Shown in pieces: positions 48,831 to 61,865 of a DNA stretch of 64,000 bases. The notes beneath the pieces are model-generated. The model saw only the letters and a list, made by a program, of their open reading frames with translations. It had not been told where the DNA came from and did no database searches. The position numbers were made by a program, and so were the translations under genes. The DNA is from Epiperipatus broadwayi (taxonomy: Eukaryota; Onychophora; Udeonychophora; Euonychophora; Peripatidae): assembly GCA_028023455.1 (NCBI GenBank), contig JAQFVV010006197.1:14321254-14385253 (forward strand), read 5' to 3'. Each line of letters starts with the position of its first letter. Within the stretch, counting starts at the first letter, position 1.

Positions 48831-49347
48831 TGATGTGATGTGATGTGATGTGATGTTTTATGGCTTCTCCTTAAACGAAGTCAAGAATATCTCAGCAATT
48901 ATGCCCAGATAAACCTGTTAGCCACTTTATTTTACATTCCCCACTCTAAATTTACCCATAATCTGCTCTATCCTATTTCCACAACATAATCTTTGTTAAC
49001 TCTATAACCTTTATATCTAAATCCCCCTTATCTTTTCCCAAACCCAGCATAAAAACCAATAATTCACTTTCTATATAATCACTCTTTTCATATTTATTTT
49101 TCCACAACTTCATTGCATGTACCCTTTCTGTTTTCAAACATTTACATTCAATTAACAAATGCCTAATATTTTCTATTCCTTCCTTACATAATTTACAAAA
49201 TAAATCACCCATATTTTTCCATTTACATGTATATTCTTTTGTAGCTAAAGATCCCGTTCGAGCCTTAAACAATAAACTACTTTCCTTACTATTATCATAT
49301 ATTAACTCGATGGTGCTGCTGTTCTGTATGGTGGTCGAATTCTGCAC
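48831..49347 (-). mobile_element. 5'-truncated LINE 3' end with pentanucleotide tail
   Basis: The minus-strand frame 49347-48973 is the C-terminal end of a non-LTR retrotransposon polyprotein. It is followed by about 115 bp of 3' untranslated sequence and a tail of five (CATCA)-type units (plus strand TGATG, 48831-48856), as many RTE/CR1-like LINEs end in short tandem repeats instead of poly(A). The element is truncated upstream of the zinc-knuckle region. Confidence 0.7.
48973..49347 (-). pseudogene. LINE polyprotein C-terminus with CCHC motif
   Basis: The 124-codon open frame begins with low-complexity residues, then reads LLFKARTGSLATKEYTCKWK followed by the zinc-binding pattern C-x2-C-x8-H-x4-C (CKLCKEGIENIRHLLIEC), then KTERVHAMKLWKNK and ELLVFMLGLGKDKG to the stop. 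The FKARTGSL...C..C......H....C arrangement is the usual end of several LINE ORF2 proteins and probably helps hold the RNA during target-primed reverse transcription. No reverse transcriptase remains upstream, so the start codon is not a natural one. It is one of the few long, uninterrupted frames in the window, which implies a fairly recent insertion. Confidence 0.7.
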
Positions 49348-49960
49348 TATGTTTACGAGTCACACGTTTTCTGACCGTTACAATTGGTAATACTTCTTTA
49401 TAAACCACAGAGCTCTTAAATTAATCTTTAAACTGTAAATTAAATCTTAAGCTAACTACTGTAAATCTATGAACAGTCATTCTTAATTATTAATTCTTTT
49501 AAATTAAATCATTTCAAAAATTAAAACTGGGAAACTTGCCTGAATCATAATTAATGTAATTCATCTTTTAACTCATAATAACTGTATTCAGTTATTACTT
49601 AACTCTTTATAAAACTGCAGTCATGCCTATAATTATTGTTTTAATTATTTCATTTACATTTATTTTAATATGTTATGATATACCAATATTTCGAAGCAGT
49701 GAATAATTATTTTAATAAACTTTTATGGAGAGATCATTATAAGCTCTCCAGCATAACATTTAACAATGCTGCTTAGCATAAATAAATCACTGCTATTCAC
49801 TCATTATCATTATGTTGTTGATATTATAGTTTGTAAGGTTTGCATAACAAGTTATTAAACTTATGATTCTATTTATTAGTTAGAAGCAAGATGCTAGCTA
49901 AGGATGATACTAAAAGTATATTTTTAAATGGTGTTAAGGCCAGTAAATATACTTTCTCTT
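49348..49960. other. AT-rich non-coding DNA
   Basis: No feature was seen. Confidence 0.5.
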
Positions 49961-49972
49961 CCCTAATTTAAT

Positions 49973-50018
<46 letters not shown>

Positions 50019-50030
50019 ATTAAATTAGGG
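49961..50030. repeat. perfect 70-bp palindrome with (AT)20 centre
   Basis: CCCTAATTTAATTGC at the left and GCAATTAAATTAGGG at the right are exact reverse complements around 40 bp of (AT)n. It can extrude a cruciform or fold as a long hairpin. It sits exactly at the left edge of the 1.3-kb repeat copy 2. Confidence 0.95.
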
Positions 50031-51270
50031 ATACAGATTCAGTGTATTAACAAGATTCATGATTTAGTTAACCCTTTTATGTAGCATGATTACTATATGC
50101 TAATCTATGAACTGGATTGAGTTAGTTTTAGCAGATAGAAACTATCTGTTTAGGGGCATTAATTAATTCTATATATACATATTTGTATTACTATGCATTG
50201 CAAGTGTGTTCTTACTAAGCACCTATTGTTGTATTAATGTCTTGCTATGGCTTGAAGGGCTAGCAGTGGAAGCTGATCCCATCCATTTCCTTTTCAGGTT
50301 AAAACACCAAGCATGTTACTGATTTTAAGGCCAGGACACTTGAATAGCCAATCTGAGTTCACTGTTTTTTATTATTGTAGCAAGCCATTCAGTCTTTGGG
50401 CACTGAGTATTTGATACTAATTTCTCACACTGCGATCTTATTTTAGTATTTTATTAGCACCATAGTCTCTAGATGCAAACTTAGAGGTAACCACTTTTTC
50501 TTCTCCTTATTAATAATATTTCATCATTAGTCTGAACCCATAATCTAGGTTACCATGGTGAATCTGAATATTGAGTTTATTAAATTGCTTATTTGTAATG
50601 TATTTAGAACAATCAGCTTAATGCTATATATAATAATCATTCTGGCTAATTTTTTAGCTTATAACATTGGCAAACCTAAGAATAGTTTGGCATATCAAAA
50701 TATAATAGGCATGGTTTATTAATCGCAAACACTTGTATAAATTAAGTTGAAGTTCTCAAGATGAGATTGCTGTATTAAATTCATCTCATCATTTTGTAAT
50801 GCCTTATATCTGTATACTAATACCCAGTAATTAATGTTTCCTTTGTTTTATTTTAGTTATAATTAATCACTTATTTTAATAAACCTATTTAAAATTATAG
50901 GTTATTTTATGTATTTTACTCATAATCCAACTCCAAGTTATCCAAATTCCTTATTATTAATGTGTACAATATGCATTCTTTTAGTTAAGTCTTAGTATGT
51001 TAAGTAGTCTGTTTAGCCTTTAATCTGAATAAATTGATAAATTTTCCCCTGAGTCTCATATTTCTCCCTTTGCATCAGCTCGCTGAAGAAATTGAGACCA
51101 AGAGTAACTTTATAAATATCATTCATATGGTGTAAATCATGAAGTACTGGTAAATGAGTTGAAATTTGGTCAGATTTGAGGTTTCACCACTTCATCTCGA
51201 TCATCTTTGGTATATTTTGCCTGGTCTCTGGATTTTGTTATGTGAATGTACAAATATGATCATTACAATA
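50031..51270 (+). repeat. 1.3-kb dispersed repeat, copy 2
   Basis: This is homologous to 32345-33650 in the same orientation (see that entry for shared blocks). Its right end, TTGCCTGGTCTCTGGATTTT followed by TTACAATATA, runs directly into an RTE-like LINE fragment at 51275; copy 1 does not. There is no open frame of interest. Confidence 0.65.
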
Positions 51271-51274
51271 TATA

Positions 51275-51690
51275 CATTGACAATTATGAATTAGAAGAAG
51301 TTGTTAATTGTAAATATTTTGTTCATATTATAAATATAGATGGAAACTTAGTGGAAGAAATTAATCACATTGTTAATCTTGAATTGTCAGGTATAAATAA
51401 GTTAAAACAAAATATATTTGCATCCCTGAGATGCAAAGTTTTTAATAAATGGATTTATCAATGCAGACCACAAGGTGAAGTGTTATGGTAGAATTAAAAA
51501 GGAAGGATTCAAGTGGAAATGCTTGAATGAGACAATAATTAGCTATCATTGACTTTAATGAGAAAATAAAAAGAAACCCTGATGGATAAACAATTCTAGT
51601 TGATGGACAAGTGAACTTCGAAATTTGATTCTAAAATATTATAAGAAACCTAGAAAGAGTTTTCATATGAAATGGTTGAATAAATAAGAT
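51275..51690 (+). mobile_element. RTE-like LINE C-terminal fragment, 5'-truncated
   Basis: The plus-strand frame reads VVNCKYFVHIINIDGNLVEE and then NHIVNLELSGINKLKQNIF, RCKVFNKW, the thumb/C-terminal region seen in RTE-like elements ('YLGQIINVDG...EI..RI..G..A..KLK'). After frame changes, near 51605-51680, WTSELRNLILKYYKKPRKSF matches the terminal 'RWTSQLR.L.PK.YKR.RGRP' block. The reverse transcriptase catalytic box lies upstream and is absent. Same broad family as the copy at 10500-12990, opposite strand. Confidence 0.65.
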
Positions 51691-53250
51691 AATGAAGTTT
51701 GTAGACATGAATGACTAATTAATAGAATAACTTGTTATAGAGTGATAATAGTTGAAAATGATTAATAATTTTATGAAAGCAAACATACTATTTCCAGCGT
51801 TGTTACTACATGTAATCGCTTTTTTTTTTTTTTTTAAACATTACTAAAGTCATACACATATAGTTAGTTCCGTTTCTAAATCTTTTTATTTATTTATTAA
51901 TGCATATAATTTGTGTTTATAGTTTTTAGAAATAAAACACGAGTCAGGCTTGTATTACCCGAAGTAATTTGAAAGAAATTTTTTTCTGCTTCATTGATTA
52001 GCGTTGAACTATTAAACTTAATTTACTTTTAGTTTGTAAACCTTAGTATTTTTATTTTATTTTAATAATTTATGTATTGGCTGATTTTTTTTTCCCAAGC
52101 AATAATTGGTCTTATTGTTCACCTCCAACTGTACCTGTGATTAGTTGGATTTTCTTTTTTGGAAATTTTCTTTGTTTTTAAATATTTAAAATAAAAATAT
52201 TACTAATCACTGTGATAAAAAATATCAGATAAGTTGTTCTATTTATTCTTCTTGTGTGCTATACCTATTTTATCTTTCACTCTGTGTGTGTATGTGTGTG
52301 TATCAAATGATTTGTTACAACAATTTAAAGTATACTAACAATTCTTATCAATTGTGTTTTTTTTTCTTGTTATTTCAAATAAAAATTATTTAAAATCTAT
52401 TATCAATAAAAAAAATTTAAATTAAATTGTGCTTAGGCTGTAAGAAACTTTATGAAATAAAAACTTAATAGAATGTAAGTTTATTATTATTATTTTTAAA
52501 ATATATTGTAATGGGGGAGGAGGGTAAACCCATTTTATTTATATTTACTAAAATGCACAATGACTAACACACTGACTTACACACTGGGTTTAATGGGTGT
52601 TAGGAATAATCATGTTGAATATATATATAGACTGAATGTCTTAGCTAACTATGATGGTAATATTGGATATCCATTAAGCTTAGTTATTCTCAGTACTAAT
52701 ACCAGTTATATTGCCTGATCATTATTTCCATAAAAGATTTATTAAAGAGATGGCTTATCCCTAATCACTATAGACATGATTCTTATTTATAAAGGGTCTG
52801 TCATGCTGCAGATTAGGGTACCACGTATCTATTGATCCGTTCAAACTCACCTTTTTTAATATTAAATCTCTCCTTTAATTCACAACTGGTTCAAGTGAAC
52901 TTCACAGGATAAACTTTTGTTGATACAGAAACATGAATCATAATTTATCTCTAATCAAGTTGTATATATATAAATAAAAAAAATCTTAAGCTTGCATGTA
53001 ACTGAAAAATGTTCAAGTTTCATCTCTTTCAGATTCGAATTCTAGGACATGCGCATAACGGAAAGGTGTTGTCATGAGACATTTTTATTTTTTATTTATT
53101 TATAATTGACTAAAATACTTGTATATAGGAGTAAATCGTCACTATCTTTTCATTGGCTTAAATATTTAAATTTATAATAAAAAAAATAACTGAAATACAG
53201 GCTTATTATATACCTGTATCAATATATATATAATATATTGAGCACAGACT
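51691..53250. other. AT-rich non-coding DNA
   Basis: T-runs and a short (TGTG) tract near 52284-52301 occur. The segment 52500-52870 is less AT-rich but unrecognised. Confidence 0.5.
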
Positions 53251-54036
53251 TTCACATGACCCACCACTCTCCACTTTATCTCATAACACTGATACATTTG
53301 AACACATATATGTCGAAAAGATAAATAATCACCAATATACATATTTCATGCTAAACCAGCAATCATCAGTTAATCCAGATTATCATTTTCACACATATAT
53401 GCAATAAGTGCTCGAATATATATTAAGATAACCAATCTTCATACTTTAATGGACAGGTTTCAATCCACTCCATAAATCTAACTCTTCAACCAATTGAAAT
53501 TTCTGATGATGGAACGCTCAAAGACTACCCTGAGGCTGAGATTCTTGTCACACCCATGTTAACCTAAAGTCAATTGGATGGACGGTTGAAGAGTCTTAAA
53601 GTACGGAGTGGATCGAAACCTGTTCATTAAAGTATGAAGATTGACTATCTTAATATATATCTAAGCACTTATTGCATATATGTGTGGAGATAATAATCTG
53701 GACCAACTGATGATTGCTGGTTTAAGTTAGCATGGGTGTGACAAGAATCTCGGCCTCGGGTTGGCCTTTGAGCGTTCCATCATCAGATTTTCAATTGGAT
53801 GGACGGTTGAAGAGTTAGATTTATGAAGTGGATTGAAACCTGTCCATTAAAGTATGAAGATTGGCTATCTTAATATATATTTGAGCACTTATTGCATATG
53901 TGTGTGGAGATGATAATCTGGACCAACTGATGATTGCTGTTTAGCATGAAAGACGAATATTGTGATTATTTATCTTTTCGACATATATGTATTCAAGTGT
54001 ATCAGTGTTATGAGATAGAGTGATGGGTCATGTGAA
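53251..54036. mobile_element. large foldback element with three related modules
   Basis: The outer arms, TTCACATGACCCACCACTCT at the left and GAGTGATGGGTCATGTGAA-type sequence at the right, are inverted copies that continue inward for about 250 bp. A module with GGATGGACGGTTGAAGAGT, AACCTGT.CATTAAAGTATG and CAACTGATGATTGCTG occurs twice in plus orientation (about 53572-53710 and 53798-53940) and once inverted in the left arm (about 53367-53500). A linker with GTGACAAGAATCTCGGCCTC and GAGCGTTCCATCATCAGA is also inverted in the left arm. A partial inverted copy lies at 55838-55985. There is no open frame, so it is probably non-autonomous. Confidence 0.8.
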
Positions 54037-55837
54037 ATAAAAATAAATGTAAGTTTACATTGAATAATAAAGAAATATAAAAGAAGACGCAATTAAAAAA
54101 TGGTGCAAAAAAAAAACATCCAAAAGTCAGCAGAAAAGAATTATGAAATGACTGACTAGGGTAGAATTTATGTATCAGATAATATCACGTTATTATACTG
54201 AATTTAAAATACGATACTGTTTTTATATAAAATTTTTGCTTACTTAAAAATATAATGATAAAGTGTATTTTGTCTTAGAAAACCTAATGCTAATGAATAC
54301 TTTCATATATATCCTCATCAAATATATATATATGCAGAGTTTTCACACATAGCCACTTGTCTCTTTAATTTACATAGGAATGAACGTTTTTAAAGTTTTG
54401 GAGAAATATTAACTTAGACTATTATTAGTAATTTGGCTTTTTTTTAAAAAAAAAGAAATTATCGTATTTACTATTTAATATATATAAATAAATTTCTTTT
54501 TGACATACGCAACAATAAATCTTTTAATAATTGTTCTTTTTTCTTGCTCAATATTTTCAATATAAATAATTCAGAGAAATATATACATCACTTTTTAATA
54601 TATGGCGTATGCAGAACAAACTAATATGTTATTTCAGTCAATTACCCATAATACTTGGAGTCAATCATCCATTGGGTTGAGAACATTGGAAGTTCAGTTT
54701 CATCATTTGTATGTTTAATACTGTCAGGAAATGGTAACGGCCAACAGCAGGCAATAAATATGGTTTCAACAGAGTTTGTTAAGTGGGTTTGGACTCACTT
54801 GTAAAACTTGATAATTGTTTTAACAAAAGTTAAACTGAGACAATATTGAATAAAAATGAAACTATGCTACTGTAAATTTGAAAAAAAAAAATCTTTTATA
54901 ATAAGTGTGTGTATATTTATTTATACATTATACACATACGCGCAATTGCCATGTTGATTCATCATTTAGTTGTTGAGTTAAAGTGATTGAAAATGTTATA
55001 ATTATATTTACTTATTATTTTATGAATACACCGATAAACATTAAAAATTAATGTTTTCGATATATGTGATAAGATGTAAAATGACTTCTCTTTAATAGAA
55101 ATCAAGTTTCTTTGTATAAGCCATATGGCGCTGTGACTGAAGTTACCCCCCCCCCAACTTTCTTAAGTCATTACGACACTTTAATTCTCTTTTATTCATC
55201 TCTTTTAATATACAATCATTCTTCTAATACTGACACATTTTTTTCTTCTATCTTATTATAATAAAATTAGTTTGTTAATTCCAGTCTTTTGTTTTATATT
55301 TCACGTTAGGGCAAGACGTTAATAAAACTTGAAAGAAAAAAAATCTACCTTTTTCACTTCCACCATATTTATATTTCTCTCATATCATTTTACATTTCTC
55401 CCACATCAATTTATTCTAATCATCTTTCAGTTCTATACTACAAAAACTAAATGCACAGTAGATCACTATTATTTCCACATAAGCCATATCTACAGTTCAA
55501 ATTCTTATCCTATTTTCACATTTTTTTTTATATTCAAAGCTCCTCTTGCACAAAATAATCCTTCTAGTATTATCATACATCTTTTCATACTTTACATATA
55601 TATTTTTATCAAGAAATTTTATTGTGAGCTCAAAGAATTACATTATAGCAGTAACAGAGTTATGTTGTTAACAGAAACTATAAAAAAAAAAAAAAAGATT
55701 ACGTAACCCAATATCTACGTCTAGGGGTAAAAATCAACTATTCAATCACAAATTGTCCATTACTACAAGGCTCCATGTAGCATTGTAGATGTATGTTGGA
55801 GCTAGTTTTTCATCTCTGTTTCTGATGGCCTCCCATA
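54037..55837. other. AT-rich non-coding DNA
   Basis: No gene is seen. The 125-codon frame at 55329-55706 is Phe/Ile/Ser/Tyr-rich over pyrimidine-rich low-complexity sequence and is not credible as a protein. Confidence 0.5.
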
Positions 55838-55985
55838 TATATATAATCAGTGCTCAGTTTATATTAAGATAACAAATCTTTATACTTTAATGGACAGGCT
55901 TCAATCTATTCCAACTTCCAACTCTTCAGCCATCCATACCATACCATTGAAAATCTGATGATAGAATGCTCATATCCCGTGCTGA
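55838..55985 (-). repeat. partial copy of the 53.3-kb foldback module
   Basis: TATTAAGATAACAAATCTT, ACTTTAATGGACAGGCTTCA, AACTCTTCAGCCATCC and AATCTGATGATAGAATGCTC match the left-arm module of the element at 53251-54036 with modest divergence. Confidence 0.7.
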
Positions 55986-58900
55986 TGCTTGTAGGTTAAC
56001 ATGTCCCTTTAGAAATTTTTTTCTATTAATATTTACTATATTAATTTTATAGTAATTTTGGAACATCAAAAGTTTATTATGTATTTGTGTATGAAAGAAA
56101 ATCTGAAAGGCCTAGAGCAGAATCTTTTTAAGAAATATATGAATATGAGAAATATTCCTGAGTAAAGACATATAAGAAATAAATACATTTAAGAATTTTA
56201 CTGCTTAAAGATTATTGAAATTTAAAATACGATAGGAAAAATATGTGCATAAAAAGATACTATATCATTTATATAAAAACATTTAATTAAAAAATGATTT
56301 TTTATTTAAATTACTTTTTTTTTAAAGGTGCATATAAATTATATTCATGGATGCATCTTTTTTATTGTCTGTAAGTGATTTTACTGACTGAGATATGATT
56401 GCATTTGTCCAGAAGGAGTATTTTTAAAGCTGATACATGTATTGTACTTGTTATATCTCAGTAGGGTCTACGATTGGATATTCAATTCTGGCTGTATCAA
56501 TTTCAGGAAAGATAGAAATGTTCGAAATAGTATATATTTATATAGTTGCGTTATAAATGTGTGTTCATCTTAACTCTCTTGAGCCTTTATTTTGTTTATA
56601 AAAAAAAATGTGATTTTAACTATTTTTTAAAATTAAAATAAAGATGAGAAATTCCTCTATTCATTTTTTTGAAGAAGAGTATGAGTTCTGAGGAAATTGA
56701 CTAAAATAGTGACAAGAGATTCCCCTACTATTTTAACAAGTGACAGGGATACATTTCTAAATCTTCTGTGTACTGTGAAATGGATTAATCCTTCTGCCTG
56801 TAATCAGGAAATATTGTTTTCTAAATAAGATCTTAACAATTCTTGTAATATCTTGTCATTTTAAATATATTCGTTCCAGCAGAAATGAATTTGTTCACAT
56901 CAAATAGCTCAAACATATATATCATTTTTAACCAATTACTTTTTTGTTATAGAATAAAATAAATAATAGATCAAATAAACTTAAAATTATTAATACTACA
57001 TTTATAGTTTGTCATGGACATTTATAATTAATTTTTGGAATGACCTTTGCTGGCGTATGTCTATAGCTGTGAAATATCTGAACCTCTTCTTATTAAACTC
57101 TTAAGTCATTATTTTTGTGAAAGCATCTTTATACATTAGGTATAAGATAATTTTAATTGTTAATGATATGGGATTTTCTGGTTCTTTTGAGTCATAATAA
57201 CCAGTTAATATTTTTTCATTTATTTATTAATTCAATTTTTTATTGTTTAATGTTAGTGAATAAATTTCCTAACATAAAAATTAAAAAAATCGCATATTTA
57301 GTTCGTAAGTTTTAGCCTTTTGAGGTGACCATATTTTTTAATTGGAAATTCAAATAAGAAGAAAGCTAATTATAAGATCAGATCTAATGAAGAGAATAGA
57401 GGATATATAAATAAAATCTATTACGAAATATTTCCATGTCAAATGGGTAATAACATATATATATAATGTGAATAGTTTAATAGAAAAATTAATTAAGACT
57501 GTGCAGAATCTGAAATTTATTTCTTGAAAGCTGTAGGTATTAAGATTGTACTCCAATGGGTATTTTTTAACATGTCTTATGAGGTAATTTTTATTATTTT
57601 ATATTTGATATTTATTATTATTGAAATGACTTGTAATTATTATTCTGAAAGTACAATTGTGGAAACCGCTATTCTTGATCATTTATACATATTAGTATGT
57701 TTACTTTGTTAAAATAATTTTAGAAATACAGATTATATAGGAGAAATAGTATTAAAAGTGGATCAGCCTAATTTTCATTCTCAAAAAATAATTGTTTTTT
57801 AACTTGACATCTGAGTTTGAATGCCCATGAATAATTCTCTTTTTATTTAATAATATCCAATATCTTATCTACTTCCAGTACATAAACATTTCTCTGGCAA
57901 TGCACAGCTCCATCTATACTCCATGATCATTACCATAAATTATGGTATATAATTTGTAACCCAAACAACCTTCATTACATATAACATGAGTGAACTCAAT
58001 TTACCTCTTCCATTGCTATACTTTTTCTTTTTTCGATAGGTGTTATTAGTTATTTATTTATATATAATTGAAGTTTTTTTTATTAGTTAAGTTATTTACT
58101 TTTTAAATTTAGGAATGGTTTAATTTTTACTAACATCTGGTCAGATCATGTGTCTTTATTACATTTTTTAAATGATAAATAACTAATTTTATCACTCGTT
58201 CTTTCTAAATATAAACTGTTAAATGAAACTATTTTAAAAGTATTAGTAATATTTTATTAAAAATATAAATATAAAATAATTACAACAAGCATTTTCTATT
58301 GATTAATACAGCAATCAGATTTCTAAGAATATATCAATGGGAGAGTGATCTTATTCAACCCTTGATTTATAAAAAATCATAAAATGAATAATTTAAAAGA
58401 AGCAAATTATTATTTTTAAATTGGTTGTCAATTTCAGTAAGGCTTAACATAGAGGTAAAGTAGTCCCAGACTTTCACAACTCTAGTTTCAACTCTCAGCT
58501 TGATAAAGCTGTGTCTTAGAATTTGTATGTATTTTTATGAAGTTGGTTCATATCCAATTCAATTAACCATCTAGTACTTTTTATAAATGACTGTCTAAAG
58601 TGATAAGGATTTATATTGACAACAGTATTATGTACTTTTTATATGCTTACATTCTATCAAGTACAATTCTTTTCATTTTATTCTATAATTGTTTGTTGTA
58701 AGCTTGAGAAAATACTCATCCCAAGACCATTTCAGGTTTTTATCTTTGTCATTGACGATTAGAAATCATAGCTGAAATTTCAGAACACTGAATAGTACAA
58801 AAGAGTAAAAGGTTACTATTCAGCTTTGAATCCTAAAATTCATTCAGGAAGTCAAAATTCAAAACTAGTTTGGCGATAGGTTTATAGTACTATATTATCC

Positions 58901-60066
58901 GGTATCCATTAATTATTCAAGCTTATAGTAGATGGCTTTAGAGTAAGATGAAAAGATTTGCTATTGATAGCATATGAAAAATTATGTAATATTGTTGATA
59001 ATATTTACCTTCATAGTTAAAGGGCAGAAGAGCCATATAGGTGTTACAAAATTGAATTCTGTAAAATATATAGAAATACGAAACTAATCTGATATCAGAT
59101 CAATGCAACCATACAAACAAGTTACCTTGATTTCAGTTTTTGTTTTTAATTTTAGGATATTGAGTTGGATAATATAAAGGAGTAAAGAGTGCTGCTAGAT
59201 CCATAAATGCATTAGTTCCAACTTTGAATCCATATTTTAGACGGATAAAAGTTCCAAGTTAATTTGAATTTGATATGTAAAAAAAAAAAAAATTGGCTAC
59301 TCCACAAAATAATAATCAAAAAATAATAATAATTCTTTCTTTTTCAACAGCTATATAATCATATAATAATTTTATACATTAAAAAGCTTTTTTTCAGCAC
59401 CTGCTTTGGTGCCCTTTTCAAGTGTTAAAAAAATTAATTAATTAAATTTAGTATGGTGCATTCTTTAACATTGCTGCTTTTATTTTTCATCTATCTTTAA
59501 AAAAAAGCTTAACATGTGGTAGTTATGGCATCAGTCTATTATGCTCATGTAGTGTGCAAAATGTTTCTTGGTGACTTTTCCCAATATCTGAGGAATTCTT
59601 CATTAAGGTCAGGATTTTTTCCCCAGGTACTTAGCTAGCCAACCAGTATTTAATTATAAATAGATGTATAGCTACTTTTATCTGGAGTTTAAGAATTTTT
59701 GAATAATCTGTTTTAGTAAGATGATTGAAGGTACTATGGTGCTATCTTTATTCCTAACGAAAAGAATGTGGCAAGCATGAACTTTAGTAATGTGGCATCA
59801 GTGTTTTTTTACTTTTTATTAAACATTAAATGTGACAATAGTGAAAATTTAACATTTAAAGGCAAGCTATTTTTAATAATAATCAAATAGAACTTGAATA
59901 CTTTTTATTGGATAAACATGTTTCATATCCTGCAACAAAGTTATACGTGCATAAAACAGCTGCATTTCTTTCAGTATATCTAAAAAAAATTACTATTATT
60001 ATTTATTTTGATTTGCAGTAATAATAACTGTCATATAACATTCTAGTGCAAAAATGATCAATTAAT
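55986..60066. other. AT-rich non-coding DNA
   Basis: No gene or repeat family was recognised. A small hairpin GCACCTGCTTTGGTGC lies near 59398-59413. Confidence 0.5.
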
Positions 60067-60117
60067 CCAGGAACTTTAATACTTAAGCCAATGCAGGAAC
60101 TTTAATACTTAAGCCAC
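60067..60117 (+). repeat. tandem duplication of a 26-bp unit
   Basis: CAGGAACTTTAATACTTAAG occurs twice in succession, 26 bp apart, followed by CCA each time. Confidence 0.92.
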
Positions 60118-61865
60118 CATTCCCGCAATGCAGTTAGCTGTATAAAATAATAAATGATTATAATTTATCTTAATGATATGAAGAACTAATTATAAATTAT
60201 AGTTTGACTTTAAATATTAATATGCTAAAGATAAATTATTCAAGTGGTTTCTAGCATTGACAATCTCAGCTGATCGTGATCAAGTATCATTGCTTAATCA
60301 TAGTTACCACAATCTAATTTTGAAGGCATTTGACATATATATATATAGTAATGTCCACTACTCTATTAGGGTTTTTTTACAAGTTAACTACCCATTTTTG
60401 GTGACCAAATTACGTCCTATCTATTAAATTTGTTTCGTCAGACAATTCAGTAAGATTTAATGGACACAATTATTTTTCGTGGTCACACAACACCCTTTTA
60501 ACTAATATAACTACTAAAATAATGGGATCATGTAAGCCAGCTTTTAATTTATTTGAAAGGTGCCAGGATTCTGTATTAGAATCCACTGGCTAAACCCCTT
60601 TTATTTATTTAGTTACGACGAAATTATCTGGAAATTCCGGAGGATTGAGTTTTGGTACAGCATTGGCAAAGGTAAATTATATTTTCAAATCTTAATAATT
60701 AACATTAATAAATTTATTAATAATCATTAATAACTTACAATGAATAGTCGGTATTGGAAATAAATATTTTTATTCTAAAAAATTAAAATATAAAAAAAAA
60801 ACACATTATGAATTAATTAATTGGAAAGATGACACGAACGCTAATCCAGATATGAATCAATTAATAATAAAAAAAAAAACAGTTCAACAATTATAGTTTT
60901 TAGGTAAACAAGAGACTCTTGAAGAATAAAAATTTAAAGTCTTTATCGGGATTATTTTGATCTTATTTTTAAGAATTGTTTGCAAACTTTGTCACAATCG
61001 GGAAAAGTTACTCTAATTTTACCAGTAAGTTGGTATAGGTTTATGGGATCCCAACCTCATAAGAATTTCCAATGGTCTCTCCTGCCAGCATCTTCCATTA
61101 TTGTTTCGTTCTATAGCTGGAGAAAAGGCACAGTTGTAGTAACCCTTTCATTGCAAAAAGCTATCTTCACAATGCCCATTTCCATGCTTGCATGACAGCC
61201 GGGTACAGCAAGTGGTGTACCTGTGCAGAAGTATATTACTGCCACAGGTTATGCTCACAGAAACCTCCAACTTTCAGACACGTAACTAGAAGGTAAAGAG
61301 AAGACTAGATCGAAGTTGTCCTCCTCTTTTTATATTTCTATCCCTTTTTATGAAACTTCTGCGCATCCTTTTGTCCTTTTATCAGCATATAAGATAATAA
61401 TCTTGTACACTCTCTCTTAAATTTAAGTTACAAAGTCCTCCTTTCACAAAGTCCCTCTGCCATCTTTAATTAGCTAAAATATTTTTCTTTTAGCTTATCT
61501 GGATTAGTAATTTGTGTGTCTTTTGTTCTTTCCAATTTTTACCTTAATTTTTAATTAGATACAAAAAAAAAATATGGATGAAAATTTTACTTTCATTGTA
61601 CCTTTAAATAAAAAAAAGATTATACAGTCTAAAATTTAATTACTTCTTTTTAATAACACTAAATTTACTTTTTCTTTTTTTCTTAGCTTTTAAATATCTT
61701 ACCGGATGCCAATATATTTGTACCATATAAACAAATGGTACAATATATATTCAAAAGGATATTTCCAAATTTCCTTTGTTTTTTAAATGTTTCTATAAAA
61801 TTATTTAAAAATAATTAAACCTCATACTTATCATTATAATTATCATTTTTACTTAGCATCATATA
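60118..61865. other. non-coding DNA with two GC-richer stretches
   Basis: The stretches 60340-60660 and 60960-61330 are less AT-rich than their flanks. The second includes a 71-codon plus-strand frame (60980-61195) with no recognised motif. Either could be an old repeat or exon; I cannot decide. Confidence 0.4.

Noticed and set aside
55329-55706. Longest open frame by length (125 codons)
   Set aside because: It follows pyrimidine-rich, A/T-rich low-complexity sequence, is dominated by Phe, Ile, Ser, Tyr and Lys, has no domain pattern and ends in a poly-Lys run from an A-tract.
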